The notes beneath the pieces are model-generated. The model searched no databases. It saw nothing but the letters and a program-made list of their open reading frames with translations, and was not told the origin of the DNA. Positions 8,447-17,189 of a stretch of 64,000 bases of DNA are shown piece after piece. Made by a program: the position numbers and the translations under genes. Origin of the DNA: Oceaniglobus ichthyenteri (GTDB lineage: Bacteria; Pseudomonadota; Alphaproteobacteria; Rhodobacterales; Rhodobacteraceae); NCBI RefSeq assembly GCF_003057885.1, contig NZ_QAGK01000002.1, positions 248,001-312,000 on the forward strand, given 5' to 3'. Within the stretch, counting starts at the first letter, position 1. The number at the start of each line of letters is the position of its first letter.

Positions 8447-9820
8447 ATGCTGAAGAATGATATGTTGGAACAGTGGGACCGTGAAAATTTTTTTCATCCC
8501 TCAACCCATCTGGCGCAACATGCCCGCGGTGAAACCCCCACCCGCGTGATCAAGACCGCCCAAGGCTGCCATATCACTGACCGCGACGGCAATCAGTCAC
8601 TTGATGCCTTTGCCGGCCTTTACTGCGTGAACGCAGGGTACGGGCGCAGCGAAATCGCCGAAGCAATCGCGCAACAGGCCCATGAACTGGCCTATTATCA
8701 TTCCTATGTCGGTCACGGGACCGAGGCATCGATCACCCTGTCGAAAATGATCCTGGACCGCGCACCAAAGGGAATGAGCAAGGTCTATTTTGGCCAATCC
8801 GGTTCGGATGCCAATGAAACCAACATCAAACTGATCTGGTATTACAACAATATCATGGGTCGCCCCGAAAAGAAAAAGATCATCAGCCGGTGGCGTGGCT
8901 ATCACGGATCGGGCCTGATGACCGGTTCATTGACCGGGCTTGAGGGGTTTCACCGCAAGTTCGATCTGCCCCTGCCCTATGTCATTCATACCGACGCGCC
9001 CTATTATTATCGCCGCGAAACCGAAGATCTGACGCCCGAACAGTTCACCGATCATCTGGTCGCCCAGCTTGAGGCGCTGATCGAACGCGAAGGCGCCGAC
9101 ACGATTGCCGCCTTCATTGGCGAGCCGGTTCTGGGCACGGGCGGCATTGTCCCCCCACCCCCCGGCTATTGGCCCGCGATCCAGAACGTACTGGATCGTC
9201 ACGATATCCTGTTGGTCGCGGATGAGGTTGTAACCGGTTTTGGCCGCCTTGGATCAATGTTCGGGTCCGATCATTACGGGATGCGCCCCGATCTGATCAC
9301 CATCGCCAAAGGGCTGACATCGGCCTATGCGCCGCTGTCAGGGTCCATCGTGGGCGAGAAGATGTGGAAGATTCTGGAACAGGGCACCGATGAAAACGGC
9401 CCCATCGGCCACGGCTGGACATATTCTGCCCACCCGATTGGCGCGGCGGCGGGGGTCGCCAACCTGAAATTGATTGATGAGCTTGGGTTGATCGAAAATG
9501 CCAAAAACGTAGGTACCTATCTGAACCAACAGATGCAGGCCGCCGTCGCCGACCACCCCAACGTGGGCGAAGTGCGCGGGACCGGCATGTTATGCGCGGT
9601 TGAATTGGTGGAAAACCGCGCGGGTCGGCAGTTTTTCGACCCGGCGCGCAAGATCGGGCCGGCGGTTTCGGCAGAAATGGCGAAACAGGGCGTGATCGCC
9701 CGCGCCATGCCACAGGGTGATATCCTGGGCTATGCGCCGCCATTCTGCCTGACCCGGGAAGAGGCCGACACAATCGTCAGCGTCACTGCTGACGCGCTGA
9801 ACACGGTTCTCAACGCGTGA
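8447..9820 (+). CDS. Class III PLP-dependent aminotransferase (DoeD-like or omega-amino acid:pyruvate type)
   Basis: A 457-residue class III aminotransferase. The PLP lysine lies in TIAKGLTSAY near residue 287, preceded by the VADEVVTGFGRLG aspartate motif; GSDANETNIK near 125 binds the cofactor phosphate. In ectoine degraders a transaminase of this class (DoeD, atf) converts diaminobutyrate to aspartate semialdehyde. The downstream malonyl-CoA genes and aldehyde dehydrogenase make a beta-alanine-type omega-transaminase an equal alternative. AAAGG lies upstream of the ATG. It is separated from lrp by 186 bp, so it probably has its own promoter, and it ends at a strong hairpin shared with matB. 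Confidence 0.85.
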   Translation: MLKNDMLEQWDRENFFHPSTHLAQHARGETPTRVIKTAQGCHITDRDGNQSLDAFAGLYCVNAGYGRSEIAEAIAQQAHELAYYHSYVGHGTEASITLSKMILDRAPKGMSKVYFGQSGSDANETNIKLIWYYNNIMGRPEKKKIISRWRGYHGSGLMTGSLTGLEGFHRKFDLPLPYVIHTDAPYYYRRETEDLTPEQFTDHLVAQLEALIEREGADTIAAFIGEPVLGTGGIVPPPPGYWPAIQNVLDRHDILLVADEVVTGFGRLGSMFGSDHYGMRPDLITIAKGLTSAYAPLSGSIVGEKMWKILEQGTDENGPIGHGWTYSAHPIGAAAGVANLKLIDELGLIENAKNVGTYLNQQMQAAVADHPNVGEVRGTGMLCAVELVENRAGRQFFDPARKIGPAVSAEMAKQGVIARAMPQGDILGYAPPFCLTREEADTIVSVTADALNTVLNA

Positions 9821-9825
9821 GTGGT

Positions 9826-9864
9826 GGTCGGGCGCGGCAGCTTACTCTGGCGCCGCGCCCGACC
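9826..9864. terminator. Convergent hairpin between aminotransferase gene and matB
   Basis: Perfect 13-bp inverted repeat, GGTCGGGCGCGGC (9826-9838) and GCCGCGCCCGACC (9852-9864), starting 5 bp after the aminotransferase stop and overlapping the last codons of matB on the other strand. There is no long U-run in either direction, so it may act as a convergent transcription block or 3'-end stabiliser rather than a classic terminator. Confidence 0.6.
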
Positions 9865-11362
9865 CGTTGTATGTGTCGCGCAAGACGTTTTTTTGAACCT
9901 TGCCCATGGTGTTGCGCGGCAGGGCATCGCACAGAATATAGCGGCGGGGGTGTTTGAACCGCGCCAACAGGGGTTCAACCTGTGCCGCGATTGCATCGGG
10001 TGTAACGGATGCACCCTGTTCAAGGATCACCGCCGCCAGCACGCTTTCGCCGAAATCGGGATGTGGCACGCCAAAAACCGCGCTTTCCAGCACGCCGTCC
10101 ACATTATTGATCAATTCTTCGATTTCTTTGGGGTAAATATTGTACCCCCCGGAAATGATCAGATCCTTTTGCCGGCCGACAATGCTGATCCGGCCATCGT
10201 CGGATTGAACCCCCAGATCACCGGTGATGAAAAAACCGGTATCGCGCAATTCTTCGGCGGTTTTTTCCGGCATGTTCCAATAGCCCTGAAACACGTTGTC
10301 ACCGCGCACTTCGATCATGCCGATGTCACCGGCCGCAACAGGCGCGCCGGTGTCTGGATCTGTGATCACAACCTCGACCCCCGGCAGGGCATACCCGACA
10401 GTTCCCGCAACCCGGTCGCCCTCATAGGGGTTTGAGGTGCTCATGTTTGTTTCGGTCATGCCATAACGTTCAAGAATGCGGTGGCCTGTGCGGCGCGCAA
10501 ATTCGGTATGGGTGTCGGCCAAAAGCGGCGCCGAACCCGACACAAACAACCGCATTTCGGCGCAAAGATCACGGGTGAGGCGCGGATCATCCAGCAGGCG
10601 GGTGTAAAAGGTTGGCACCCCCATCATCAGCGTCGATTTTGGCAGCTCTTTCAAAACTTCATCACCGTTGAATGCCGCCATGAACCGCACCCGCGCCCCG
10701 ACCAGAAGACAGGTATTCAGGGCAACAAACAAACCGTGGGTGTGAAATATCGGCAAGGCGTGGATCAGTCGATCCTGATCGGTGATTTCCCACAGATCGG
10801 CCAAGGATATGGCGTTTGAAAGCAGGTTCTTGTGCGACAGCATCGCGCCCTTTGAACGCCCGGTGGTGCCCGACGTGTACAGCAGCGCGGCCAAATCATC
10901 AGGTCCGCGCGCGACTGTCTTGAATGTATCCTCTGCCGCGTCGGCCGCGGTTGCCAGACTGCCGGTGCCATCGGGCCCCAACGTCAGGATCGTCACGCCC
11001 TGTCGCCCACAGATCTGCGCCATCGCCGCCTCGTCCTTGGGGTCGCAGATGATGGCGCGGGGCTGGGCATCTTGAATGAAATACGAAAGTTCGCTCAGGG
11101 TATAGGCGGTGTTTACCGGCAGATAGACCGCGCCCGCCTGAATTGCCGCGCCATACAGGGCGATGGTATCAGACACTTTGGGCGCTTGCACAAACACGCG
11201 ATCGCCGGGCGCAACCCCGGCGTTGACCAACACATGGGCCATCTGCGCCACCCGCCGCACATACCCTCCATAGCTTAGGACCGTGCCATCGTCACACTCC
11301 AGAAACACCTGCTCAGAGGTCGCGTGGGGCGCGATCAGCGCATCGTATAAAGTATTGCTCAC
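9842..11362 (-). CDS. matB: Malonyl-CoA synthetase MatB (ANL superfamily)
   Basis: ATP-dependent ligation of malonate, possibly methylmalonate, to CoA. The 506-residue acyl-adenylate-forming enzyme carries the P-loop signature YTSGTTGRSKGAM near 162-174, the ERYGMTETNM adenine-binding motif near 300, the GDLG hinge region and the catalytic C-terminal lysine in NTMGKVQK near 492. It is co-transcribed with matA: its ATG overlaps the matA stop by 4 bp. The pair turns malonate into acetyl-CoA and carbon dioxide. No malonate transporter gene is adjacent, so the malonate may be generated inside the cell by the flanking aminotransferase and aldehyde dehydrogenase. Confidence 0.92.
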   Translation of the reverse strand: MSNTLYDALIAPHATSEQVFLECDDGTVLSYGGYVRRVAQMAHVLVNAGVAPGDRVFVQAPKVSDTIALYGAAIQAGAVYLPVNTAYTLSELSYFIQDAQPRAIICDPKDEAAMAQICGRQGVTILTLGPDGTGSLATAADAAEDTFKTVARGPDDLAALLYTSGTTGRSKGAMLSHKNLLSNAISLADLWEITDQDRLIHALPIFHTHGLFVALNTCLLVGARVRFMAAFNGDEVLKELPKSTLMMGVPTFYTRLLDDPRLTRDLCAEMRLFVSGSAPLLADTHTEFARRTGHRILERYGMTETNMSTSNPYEGDRVAGTVGYALPGVEVVITDPDTGAPVAAGDIGMIEVRGDNVFQGYWNMPEKTAEELRDTGFFITGDLGVQSDDGRISIVGRQKDLIISGGYNIYPKEIEELINNVDGVLESAVFGVPHPDFGESVLAAVILEQGASVTPDAIAAQVEPLLARFKHPRRYILCDALPRNTMGKVQKNVLRDTYNGSGAAPE

Positions 11363-12669
11363 GATGTGGATTCCTTGGTCTTGGTCACAAATGGGGCGGT
11401 TGACAGCGCGCGCACCCCGCGCGCCGCGGTGATGGCTGCCGTGGCGGCAAAACTTTCGTGGTTGCGTTCGGTTTGGGCACGGTCGTAGAGATAATTCACC
11501 ATCGCGCCGCTGGATTGTGCCATGCCATTGTCCGACAGATCGGCGCTGGCGTGAATTTCATGCACCTCTGCGCCGTTGCCCAGATGAAACCGCGCCACCG
11601 GATCAAGCGGCAGACCATCTTCGCGTTTTGCACCCAACAGATAGCGCGCCGCCATGGCCCGAATATCTTCGGCCTCGGCTGTTCCATCCAGAACCGATTG
11701 CGCCGCCTGCCCATGGGCCGGGTCGTCAATCTGCGTGGCCAACCACCGGTTCAGACCCGGAATAGGCGACAGCGTGACATAAGACGCAATTTGTGGGCAT
11801 TCGCGTGAAAGTTCGGCCACCACCTGTTTGATCAGAAGATTGCCAAAGCTGACCCCCGACAGGCCCTTTTGGCAGTTCGAAATCGAATAGAACACGGCCG
11901 CCTTTGCCTGATCGGCATCCAGCGGCGTGCGCCCCTCGGACAATACCGCATCAATCGATCCCGGAATCGCAGCGGTCAGGGCGACTTCGACAAAAATCAG
12001 CGGCTCATCGGGCATCGCGGGGTGGAAAAACGCAAAACAGCGCCGATCGGCGGGGTACAACCGGCGCCGCAGATCATCCCAATCGCTGATTTCATGCACG
12101 GCCTCATAGGCGACAATCTTGTCCAGAATGCTGGCCGGCGTATCCCAGTTTATTTTCCGCAACACCAGAAATCCGCGATTGAACCAACTGCGCAGCAGAT
12201 GCAGGAAATCGATATCGGTGCGCGCAAGATCGGGGTGGTCTTTCAACCGGTTCAACAGATCAACCCGCATCGCCACAAGTTCGGCCGTGGCACCCACCGG
12301 CTGATTCAACCGGCGCAAAAGCTCTTGTCGTCTGGCCTCGGATGCGGTGCACAGGTGTTTGAATACCTCTGGGGTTGGCGTGGCTGCATACTCTGCCGCC
12401 AGGGTCGCCACCTTGGTTGCATCGATATCAAGTTCGTTGTTCAGGAACCGGAAAAAATCGGTTTTCTCATCGTCGGACATGGCCCCGTACCGGGCCAGAA
12501 TCGTGGTGGAAAGGCGCAGCCCCGCAACCTCGCCTTCGGCCGAGAGTAACGCCGCGCACAATTCATGGGTATCGCGCGCATCATCCCGCCCCCGCCTCAC
12601 GCCCCGGCGGTCAAAAAGTTGTGACAGGATTTCCCCCAGAAATCGATTTCGCTGCATATCCGCCTCCAA
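11359..12669 (-). CDS. matA: Malonyl-CoA decarboxylase MatA
   Basis: Decarboxylates malonyl-CoA to acetyl-CoA. The 436-residue protein has an N-terminal helical domain (about 1-180) and a C-terminal GNAT-like catalytic domain with family motifs SISNCQKGLSGVSFGN near 265, TLSPIPGLNRW near 302 and the FHLGNGAEVHEIH block near 368 that includes the catalytic His. It is the promoter-proximal gene of a matA-matB operon with a 4-bp overlap. A divergent aldehyde dehydrogenase gene starts 171 bp away, so the two transcription units may be co-regulated; no dedicated GntR-type MatR regulator is next to it. Confidence 0.93.
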   Translation of the reverse strand: MEADMQRNRFLGEILSQLFDRRGVRRGRDDARDTHELCAALLSAEGEVAGLRLSTTILARYGAMSDDEKTDFFRFLNNELDIDATKVATLAAEYAATPTPEVFKHLCTASEARRQELLRRLNQPVGATAELVAMRVDLLNRLKDHPDLARTDIDFLHLLRSWFNRGFLVLRKINWDTPASILDKIVAYEAVHEISDWDDLRRRLYPADRRCFAFFHPAMPDEPLIFVEVALTAAIPGSIDAVLSEGRTPLDADQAKAAVFYSISNCQKGLSGVSFGNLLIKQVVAELSRECPQIASYVTLSPIPGLNRWLATQIDDPAHGQAAQSVLDGTAEAEDIRAMAARYLLGAKREDGLPLDPVARFHLGNGAEVHEIHASADLSDNGMAQSSGAMVNYLYDRAQTERNHESFAATAAITAARGVRALSTAPFVTKTKESTS

Positions 12670-12840
12670 AAATCAGAGCTGTGATGATGATATGGACATT
12701 CGCCGCGGGCTTCCAACGTAAATCGCCCCTTTGTGCGGGTTGGTCGGGTAAGTGGGGCGCGCATGATCCCCTTGCACGCTGGCGCGAACCATGCGCCCAT
12801 GGTCGACGGTGCAAAAAGCGCGACGTTAAACAGGCGAAAC

Positions 12841-14247
12841 ATGACCATGACTGAGATCGCACAAACCATCGACGCGGCCTTTTCGGCACAGCGTGATACC
12901 GTTGCCAGCCGTAGACAAAGCTTTGGCCTTGCCGAACGGCGCGCCGCCCTTGCGCGCCTTGGCCGTGCCATCCGCCAGAACGAAACCGCCCTGATCGCGG
13001 CCTTGGCCACGGATTTTGGCAAACCCGAAGCCGAAGTGATCCTGACCGAGATTGTGCCGGTGATGCAGGAAATTCGCCACACGTCGCGTCATCTGCGCCG
13101 CTGGATGCGCGCCAGACGCGTTTTGCCAACCCTTGCAACCCTTGGCACATCCGCCCGGGTCCGGCCCGAGGCGCGCGGCGTCTGCCTGATCATCGCGCCG
13201 TGGAATTATCCCTTCAGCCTGGCGATTGGGCCACTGGTTTCGGCATTGGCGGCGGGCAACAGCGCAATCATCAAACCATCGGAAATGGCCCCTGCCACAT
13301 CTGCATTCATTGCGCGGCTGATCAGCGAGATATTTCCACCCGATCTTGTTACCGTGATCGAGGGCGCCGTTGACACTTCGACCGAATTGTTGGCCCAACC
13401 GTTCGATCATATCTTTTTCACCGGCAGCCCCAAGGTGGGCAAGATCGTGATGGGGGCGGCCGCGAAAACGCTGGCATCGGTGACGTTGGAGTTGGGCGGA
13501 AAATCCCCCACCATCATCGGCCCCGATGCCGATCTGAACGCAGCGGCGCGTTGGATTGCCTTTGGCAAATTCGCCAATGCGGGGCAAACCTGCATCGCGC
13601 CCGATCATGTGTTTGTTCATCACGCGGTAAAGAACGATTTTTTAACCGCCCTGCGCGACAGGATCGCCGGGTCGTATGGCACCGGCCCAACCAGCCCGCA
13701 TTTGGCCCGCATCGTCAACGCCGATCATGCCACGCGTTTGGCGGGGCTGCTGCGCGATGCCGTGGCCAAAGGCGCGCGCGTTCTTTTGGAAGGCGGCCAA
13801 AAAGACCGCGAGATGGGCCCAACATTAATTGAATCCATCACCCCCGAGATGGAAATCGACCACGAAGAAATCTTTGGCCCGATCCTGCCGATCATGACCT
13901 ATGACAATCTGGATACGGTGATTGATCGCATCAACGGACGGCCCAAACCCCTGGCGCTGTATATTTTCAGCAAACAGCGGTCACAGGTTGACCGGATCAT
14001 CGCCGCCATCAGTTCGGGCGGTGTGGGTGTCAATCTGACGGTGGCGCAATTTGTTCATCCCAATCTGCCGTTTGGCGGGGTAAACACGTCGGGCATCGGC
14101 ATGGCCCATGGCCATTACGGATTTCGCGCCTTCAGCCATGAACGCGCAATCCTGTCCAACCATTTTTCGGCGCTGCCGCTGATTTTTCCGCCCTATACCC
14201 CCAAGGTGAACCGCCTGGTTGCCTTGATCAAACGTATTCTGGGGTAA
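12841..14247 (+). CDS. NAD(P)-dependent aldehyde dehydrogenase, class 3-like
   Basis: A 468-residue aldehyde dehydrogenase of the class 3 (fatty/coniferyl aldehyde) branch. Motifs visible are APWNYPF near 118, GSPKVGK near 195, the general-base glutamate of TLELGGKSP near 219 and the catalytic Cys of FANAGQTCIAPDHV near 250. The hydrophobic C-terminal tail is typical of class 3 enzymes and may associate with membrane. The start at 12841 gives a standard N-terminus; upstream in-frame ATGs lie in non-conserved sequence. The substrate is not determined. Context beside an aminotransferase and matAB suggests malonate semialdehyde or another amino-acid-derived aldehyde, but class 3 enzymes usually take long-chain or aromatic aldehydes. 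Confidence 0.85.
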   Translation: MTMTEIAQTIDAAFSAQRDTVASRRQSFGLAERRAALARLGRAIRQNETALIAALATDFGKPEAEVILTEIVPVMQEIRHTSRHLRRWMRARRVLPTLATLGTSARVRPEARGVCLIIAPWNYPFSLAIGPLVSALAAGNSAIIKPSEMAPATSAFIARLISEIFPPDLVTVIEGAVDTSTELLAQPFDHIFFTGSPKVGKIVMGAAAKTLASVTLELGGKSPTIIGPDADLNAAARWIAFGKFANAGQTCIAPDHVFVHHAVKNDFLTALRDRIAGSYGTGPTSPHLARIVNADHATRLAGLLRDAVAKGARVLLEGGQKDREMGPTLIESITPEMEIDHEEIFGPILPIMTYDNLDTVIDRINGRPKPLALYIFSKQRSQVDRIIAAISSGGVGVNLTVAQFVHPNLPFGGVNTSGIGMAHGHYGFRAFSHERAILSNHFSALPLIFPPYTPKVNRLVALIKRILG

Positions 14248-14275
14248 AACGCGGCCTGCAATCGGTATTTTTCTG

Positions 14276-14824
14276 TCATTGCACCTTGATCAAAAATTGC
14301 GGCAGCGTTGCGGTAAAACTGCCGGTGATCTGCAAAGTTTGGGATGGGTCACTTTCCCCCGAGGATAACGGTTTCTTGTAATTGGTTTCGGCGGCAAACC
14401 GGCCCTCAACCAGAACGCCATCGTCGCGGGGCGCCAGTTCGGTCAGGGAAAATTCGATCTGTTCAGCCTCATCCGCCATCCAGCCCGCGGCCCAGCCCGA
14501 TTCAAGATAAGTCAGTGACACGTTCAGGGGGATCATTTGTGTACCCATGGACATGACATCAAAGCTGAGCAACAGCGCCCCATCGACCGTTTGAATATCG
14601 TCTGCGCCGGGCATTCCCCACAGGGTGAAGGATTGCAAATTCGCAACCGCCATGGACAGACCAAAGGATTGGCTTTCCCCATCCTGTGCGGTCAGAAACC
14701 AGGTGCGCGCAACCCCGTCGATATCTGCGTCGATGGTGCCAAACACCTGTTGCGCCCACGCACCCGAGGGTGCCAGACAAAGAGCGGCGGCAATAACCGC
14801 GTGGCGAAGTGATGGAATTGGCAT
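14276..14824 (-). CDS. Secreted hypothetical protein
   Basis: A 182-residue protein with a clear Sec signal peptide (MPIPSLRHAVIAAALC to SGAWA, then QQVFG). The mature part is rich in beta-strand-forming sequence with no motif I recognise; it contains a TIDADIDGVARTWFL segment near the new N-terminus. The start at 14824 is preferred because GGAG lies about 9 nt upstream and it begins directly with the signal peptide. It lies convergent to the aldehyde dehydrogenase gene, 28 bp away, and appears to be a single-gene unit. Periplasmic or outer-membrane-associated location is inferred. Confidence 0.7.
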   Translation of the reverse strand: MPIPSLRHAVIAAALCLAPSGAWAQQVFGTIDADIDGVARTWFLTAQDGESQSFGLSMAVANLQSFTLWGMPGADDIQTVDGALLLSFDVMSMGTQMIPLNVSLTYLESGWAAGWMADEAEQIEFSLTELAPRDDGVLVEGRFAAETNYKKPLSSGESDPSQTLQITGSFTATLPQFLIKVQ

Positions 14825-14965
14825 GGGCGCTCCGGGGATTGGACAAAGGGATGCCGCGTCTTTCAAACCGTCGCTCACAGGCTACGCCTGCATATGCCGT
14901 TACGTCAACTTAAACAGTGCGGGGCGGCACGCAAACGCACCCGCGCCTTTTGCCATCAAATCGGA

Positions 14966-16381
14966 TTATTCCAACGCCTCAACCTTCAAAGATCCGCACC
15001 GGGCCAGATCAGATATGCTGCAGGGAGGCAATTCACGCGCGATGGCGCGCAGGGCCGAGCGCAGCCCCTCCTCCAGTGTCGGGTGATAGAACGGCATCGC
15101 CAGCAAATCATGCACGCTCAGGCTCTGACTTATTGCCAGCGCCAACAACTGGGCAAAGTGTTCCGCTGCGGGCGCTGCCATTTCAGCGCCCAGAATGCGG
15201 CCACCATCGCGCTCGGCATAGATGCGCAACATTCCATGGTTTTCCTGCATGACCCGCGCGCGCCCTTGCGTGCTGAAATCAACAGCGCCCACCAGACAGG
15301 TTTCAAGGTTTAGCTCACTGGCACGTTTACCAACCGATGCAACCTCGGGCGCGCAGAACGTGACGCTCATCGGGGTGCGCCGGTCCAGTTTCACAGTCTC
15401 ATCGCTGACCGCGTTGATCCCGGCAATGTGGCCATCATCCGAAGATTCGTGCAGAATCGGGCGGATTCCATTGGCATCTCCGGCCAACAAAACAGATGTA
15501 TCGCCAATGCGCATGGTCTGTGGATCAACCTTGGGCATGCCCTTGTCATCCAGCGCAACATCCAGTGTTTCAAGGCCAAGATCCTGCACATTCTGCCGCC
15601 GCCCCACGGCGACAAGCACCTTGTCCACCACCACCCGGTCATCGCCCCAGCGGATTTCAACACCGTCATCGGCAGCGGCAAGATCAACCTCAACCCCCAG
15701 ATGAATGGCAAATTCGCGGGCCAATGCCTTGTGCAATGTCTGGGCGATCTTTTCATCGGAAATACCGGCCATTTGCGGCGCGCCGTCAAATCCGTGCACC
15801 TCAATTCCCAGACGCGCCATGGCCTGTGCCATCTCCACGCCGATTGCGCCCAGCCCGATGACCCCGATCCGTGCCGGCAGGTCTGTTTGTTCAAACAAGG
15901 TGTCGGTGGTGATGATCCGGTCGCCCAGCTCTTTCCACGGTTTGGGCACAATCGGGCTGGACCCGGGTGCCAGAATGATCTGGCGCGCCTCAATCGTGTG
16001 CCCGTCAACAATCAGACGGTTTGGCCCATCAAGACGCGCCTGCCCTTCGATGTTGCGCGCGCCCAGACCTTCGGTCGCGTCCAGAACACCAGCAACAAAA
16101 TGATCGCGCAACGCGCGCACACGGTCCAGCACGGCGGGAATATCAGCCGTCAGATGCGCGGCTCCGCGAATGCCGAACGTATCCAGCAAGGTGCGCTGAT
16201 GAAACGCATTCGCCGCCGCAATCAGCGTTTTTGAGGGCATGCATCCGACACGCGCGCAGGTCGTGCCATAGGGGGCCTTGTTGATGATCACAAAATCATC
16301 GGTTTTCTGACGCACCTCGCGCAGCGCGGCCAGCCCCGCAGTGCCAGCACCCACAATTGCCACGTCTACCTTGTCAATCAT
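14966..16381 (-). CDS. Dihydrolipoamide dehydrogenase-like flavoprotein disulfide reductase
   Basis: A 471-residue class I pyridine nucleotide-disulfide oxidoreductase. It has an N-terminal FAD site (VAIVGAGTAGLAAL), the redox disulfide TCARVGCMPSK near 41-51, an NAD(P) Rossmann motif GVIGLGAIGVEMAQ near 177, the second FAD motif VLLAGDANG near 305 and the C-terminal His-Glu pair in FYHPTLEEGL near 442. All catalytic elements of lipoamide dehydrogenase are present. No 2-oxoacid dehydrogenase, glycine cleavage or mercury genes are adjacent, so the partner is unknown. It may be an additional dihydrolipoyl dehydrogenase or a different disulfide reductase. Confidence 0.85.
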   Translation of the reverse strand: MIDKVDVAIVGAGTAGLAALREVRQKTDDFVIINKAPYGTTCARVGCMPSKTLIAAANAFHQRTLLDTFGIRGAAHLTADIPAVLDRVRALRDHFVAGVLDATEGLGARNIEGQARLDGPNRLIVDGHTIEARQIILAPGSSPIVPKPWKELGDRIITTDTLFEQTDLPARIGVIGLGAIGVEMAQAMARLGIEVHGFDGAPQMAGISDEKIAQTLHKALAREFAIHLGVEVDLAAADDGVEIRWGDDRVVVDKVLVAVGRRQNVQDLGLETLDVALDDKGMPKVDPQTMRIGDTSVLLAGDANGIRPILHESSDDGHIAGINAVSDETVKLDRRTPMSVTFCAPEVASVGKRASELNLETCLVGAVDFSTQGRARVMQENHGMLRIYAERDGGRILGAEMAAPAAEHFAQLLALAISQSLSVHDLLAMPFYHPTLEEGLRSALRAIARELPPCSISDLARCGSLKVEALE

Positions 16382-16717
16382 TCTGGATCTTCCTTTTTGC
16401 CCTCATGCATTCCGGTCCATCCTGACCGGATACGATATAAAATGACACGCCGCCTGCCCGCCCGATGTTTTTCAGCGTACGTTTGATATAATCCGGGCGG
16501 CCCGTGATGGTTCCTGTATCGGCCTCTGACCCCGGCGCGCACGCAATCACCACGGTTGAAACTTTACATATCCCTATCAGGTTTTTCGTTTTCTTACAAT
16601 ATTTTAGCGCCAGACCCGGAATCCTGCGCGCGCAATTGACGGCATTCGGGTATTTCCTTGCCGAACATATCACAATCCGCGAATATGATAACCAGTAACC
16701 AGAAGGAGGAGATTACC
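16382..16717. other. Intergenic region between flavoprotein and DsrE-like genes
   Basis: About 336 bp without a clearly supported gene. A 99-codon minus-strand frame (16374-16673) overlaps the flavoprotein start by 8 bp. Its second half has codon usage compatible with coding, but it has no recognisable domain, no clear ribosome site and many rare-looking codons in its first half. It may be a gene remnant. The right part contains the promoter and Shine-Dalgarno region of the DsrE-like gene. No stable hairpin or repeat was noticed. Confidence 0.4.
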
Positions 16718-17158
16718 ATGGCCTATATCCGCACCACTCTTGCCGCGCTTACACTTGGCGCGATCACCTTGTCCCCGGCGTTTGCCGAACCGATGCACAA
16801 GGTGGCAATACATGTAGACGAAGAAAAACTTTCGACCATGAACATGGCGTTGAACAACGCGCAGAACATTGCGAAACACTATGCTGATCTGGGTCAGGAA
16901 GTTGCGATTGAAATCGTCACCTATGGCCCCGGTCTGCACATGTTGCGCGCGGATACATCGCCGGTGAAAGACCGCATCGCGATGATGGATCTGGAACTGG
17001 ACAATATCAGCTTTTCCGCCTGTCTCAACACCGTACAGGCCATGCAACAAACCACCCAGACCGATATTACCCTGATCGACGAAGCCACGGTTGTGCCATC
17101 AGGCGCGGTGCGCCTGATGGAATTGCAGGAACAGGGATATTCTTACCTGCGCCCCTGA
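16718..17158 (+). CDS. Periplasmic DsrE/DsrF-like protein
   Basis: A 146-residue precursor with a Sec signal peptide (MAYIRTTLAALTLGAI to SPAFA, then EPMHK) and a DsrE-like alpha/beta fold, recognised from HKVAIHVDEEK followed by NMALNNAQNIAKHYADLG and VEIVTYGPGLHML. One conserved cysteine lies in ISFSACLNTVQAM near residue 106. The family includes sulfur-relay proteins, and secreted forms of unknown function are common in proteobacteria, often near thiol or sulfur genes. An AGGAGG lies 9 nt before the ATG. It is convergent with the L,D-transpeptidase gene of the thiol-redox operon. Confidence 0.85.
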   Translation: MAYIRTTLAALTLGAITLSPAFAEPMHKVAIHVDEEKLSTMNMALNNAQNIAKHYADLGQEVAIEIVTYGPGLHMLRADTSPVKDRIAMMDLELDNISFSACLNTVQAMQQTTQTDITLIDEATVVPSGAVRLMELQEQGYSYLRP

Positions 17159-17189
17159 TTGATTTATGGGGCGGTGGGGGATCAAAGGT

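Noticed and set aside
12841-14247. Assigning the aldehyde dehydrogenase as DoeC (aspartate-semialdehyde dehydrogenase of ectoine catabolism)
   Set aside because: It belongs to the class 3-like branch with a hydrophobic C-terminal tail, unlike the GabD-like DoeC, and it is separated from the ectoine genes by matAB.
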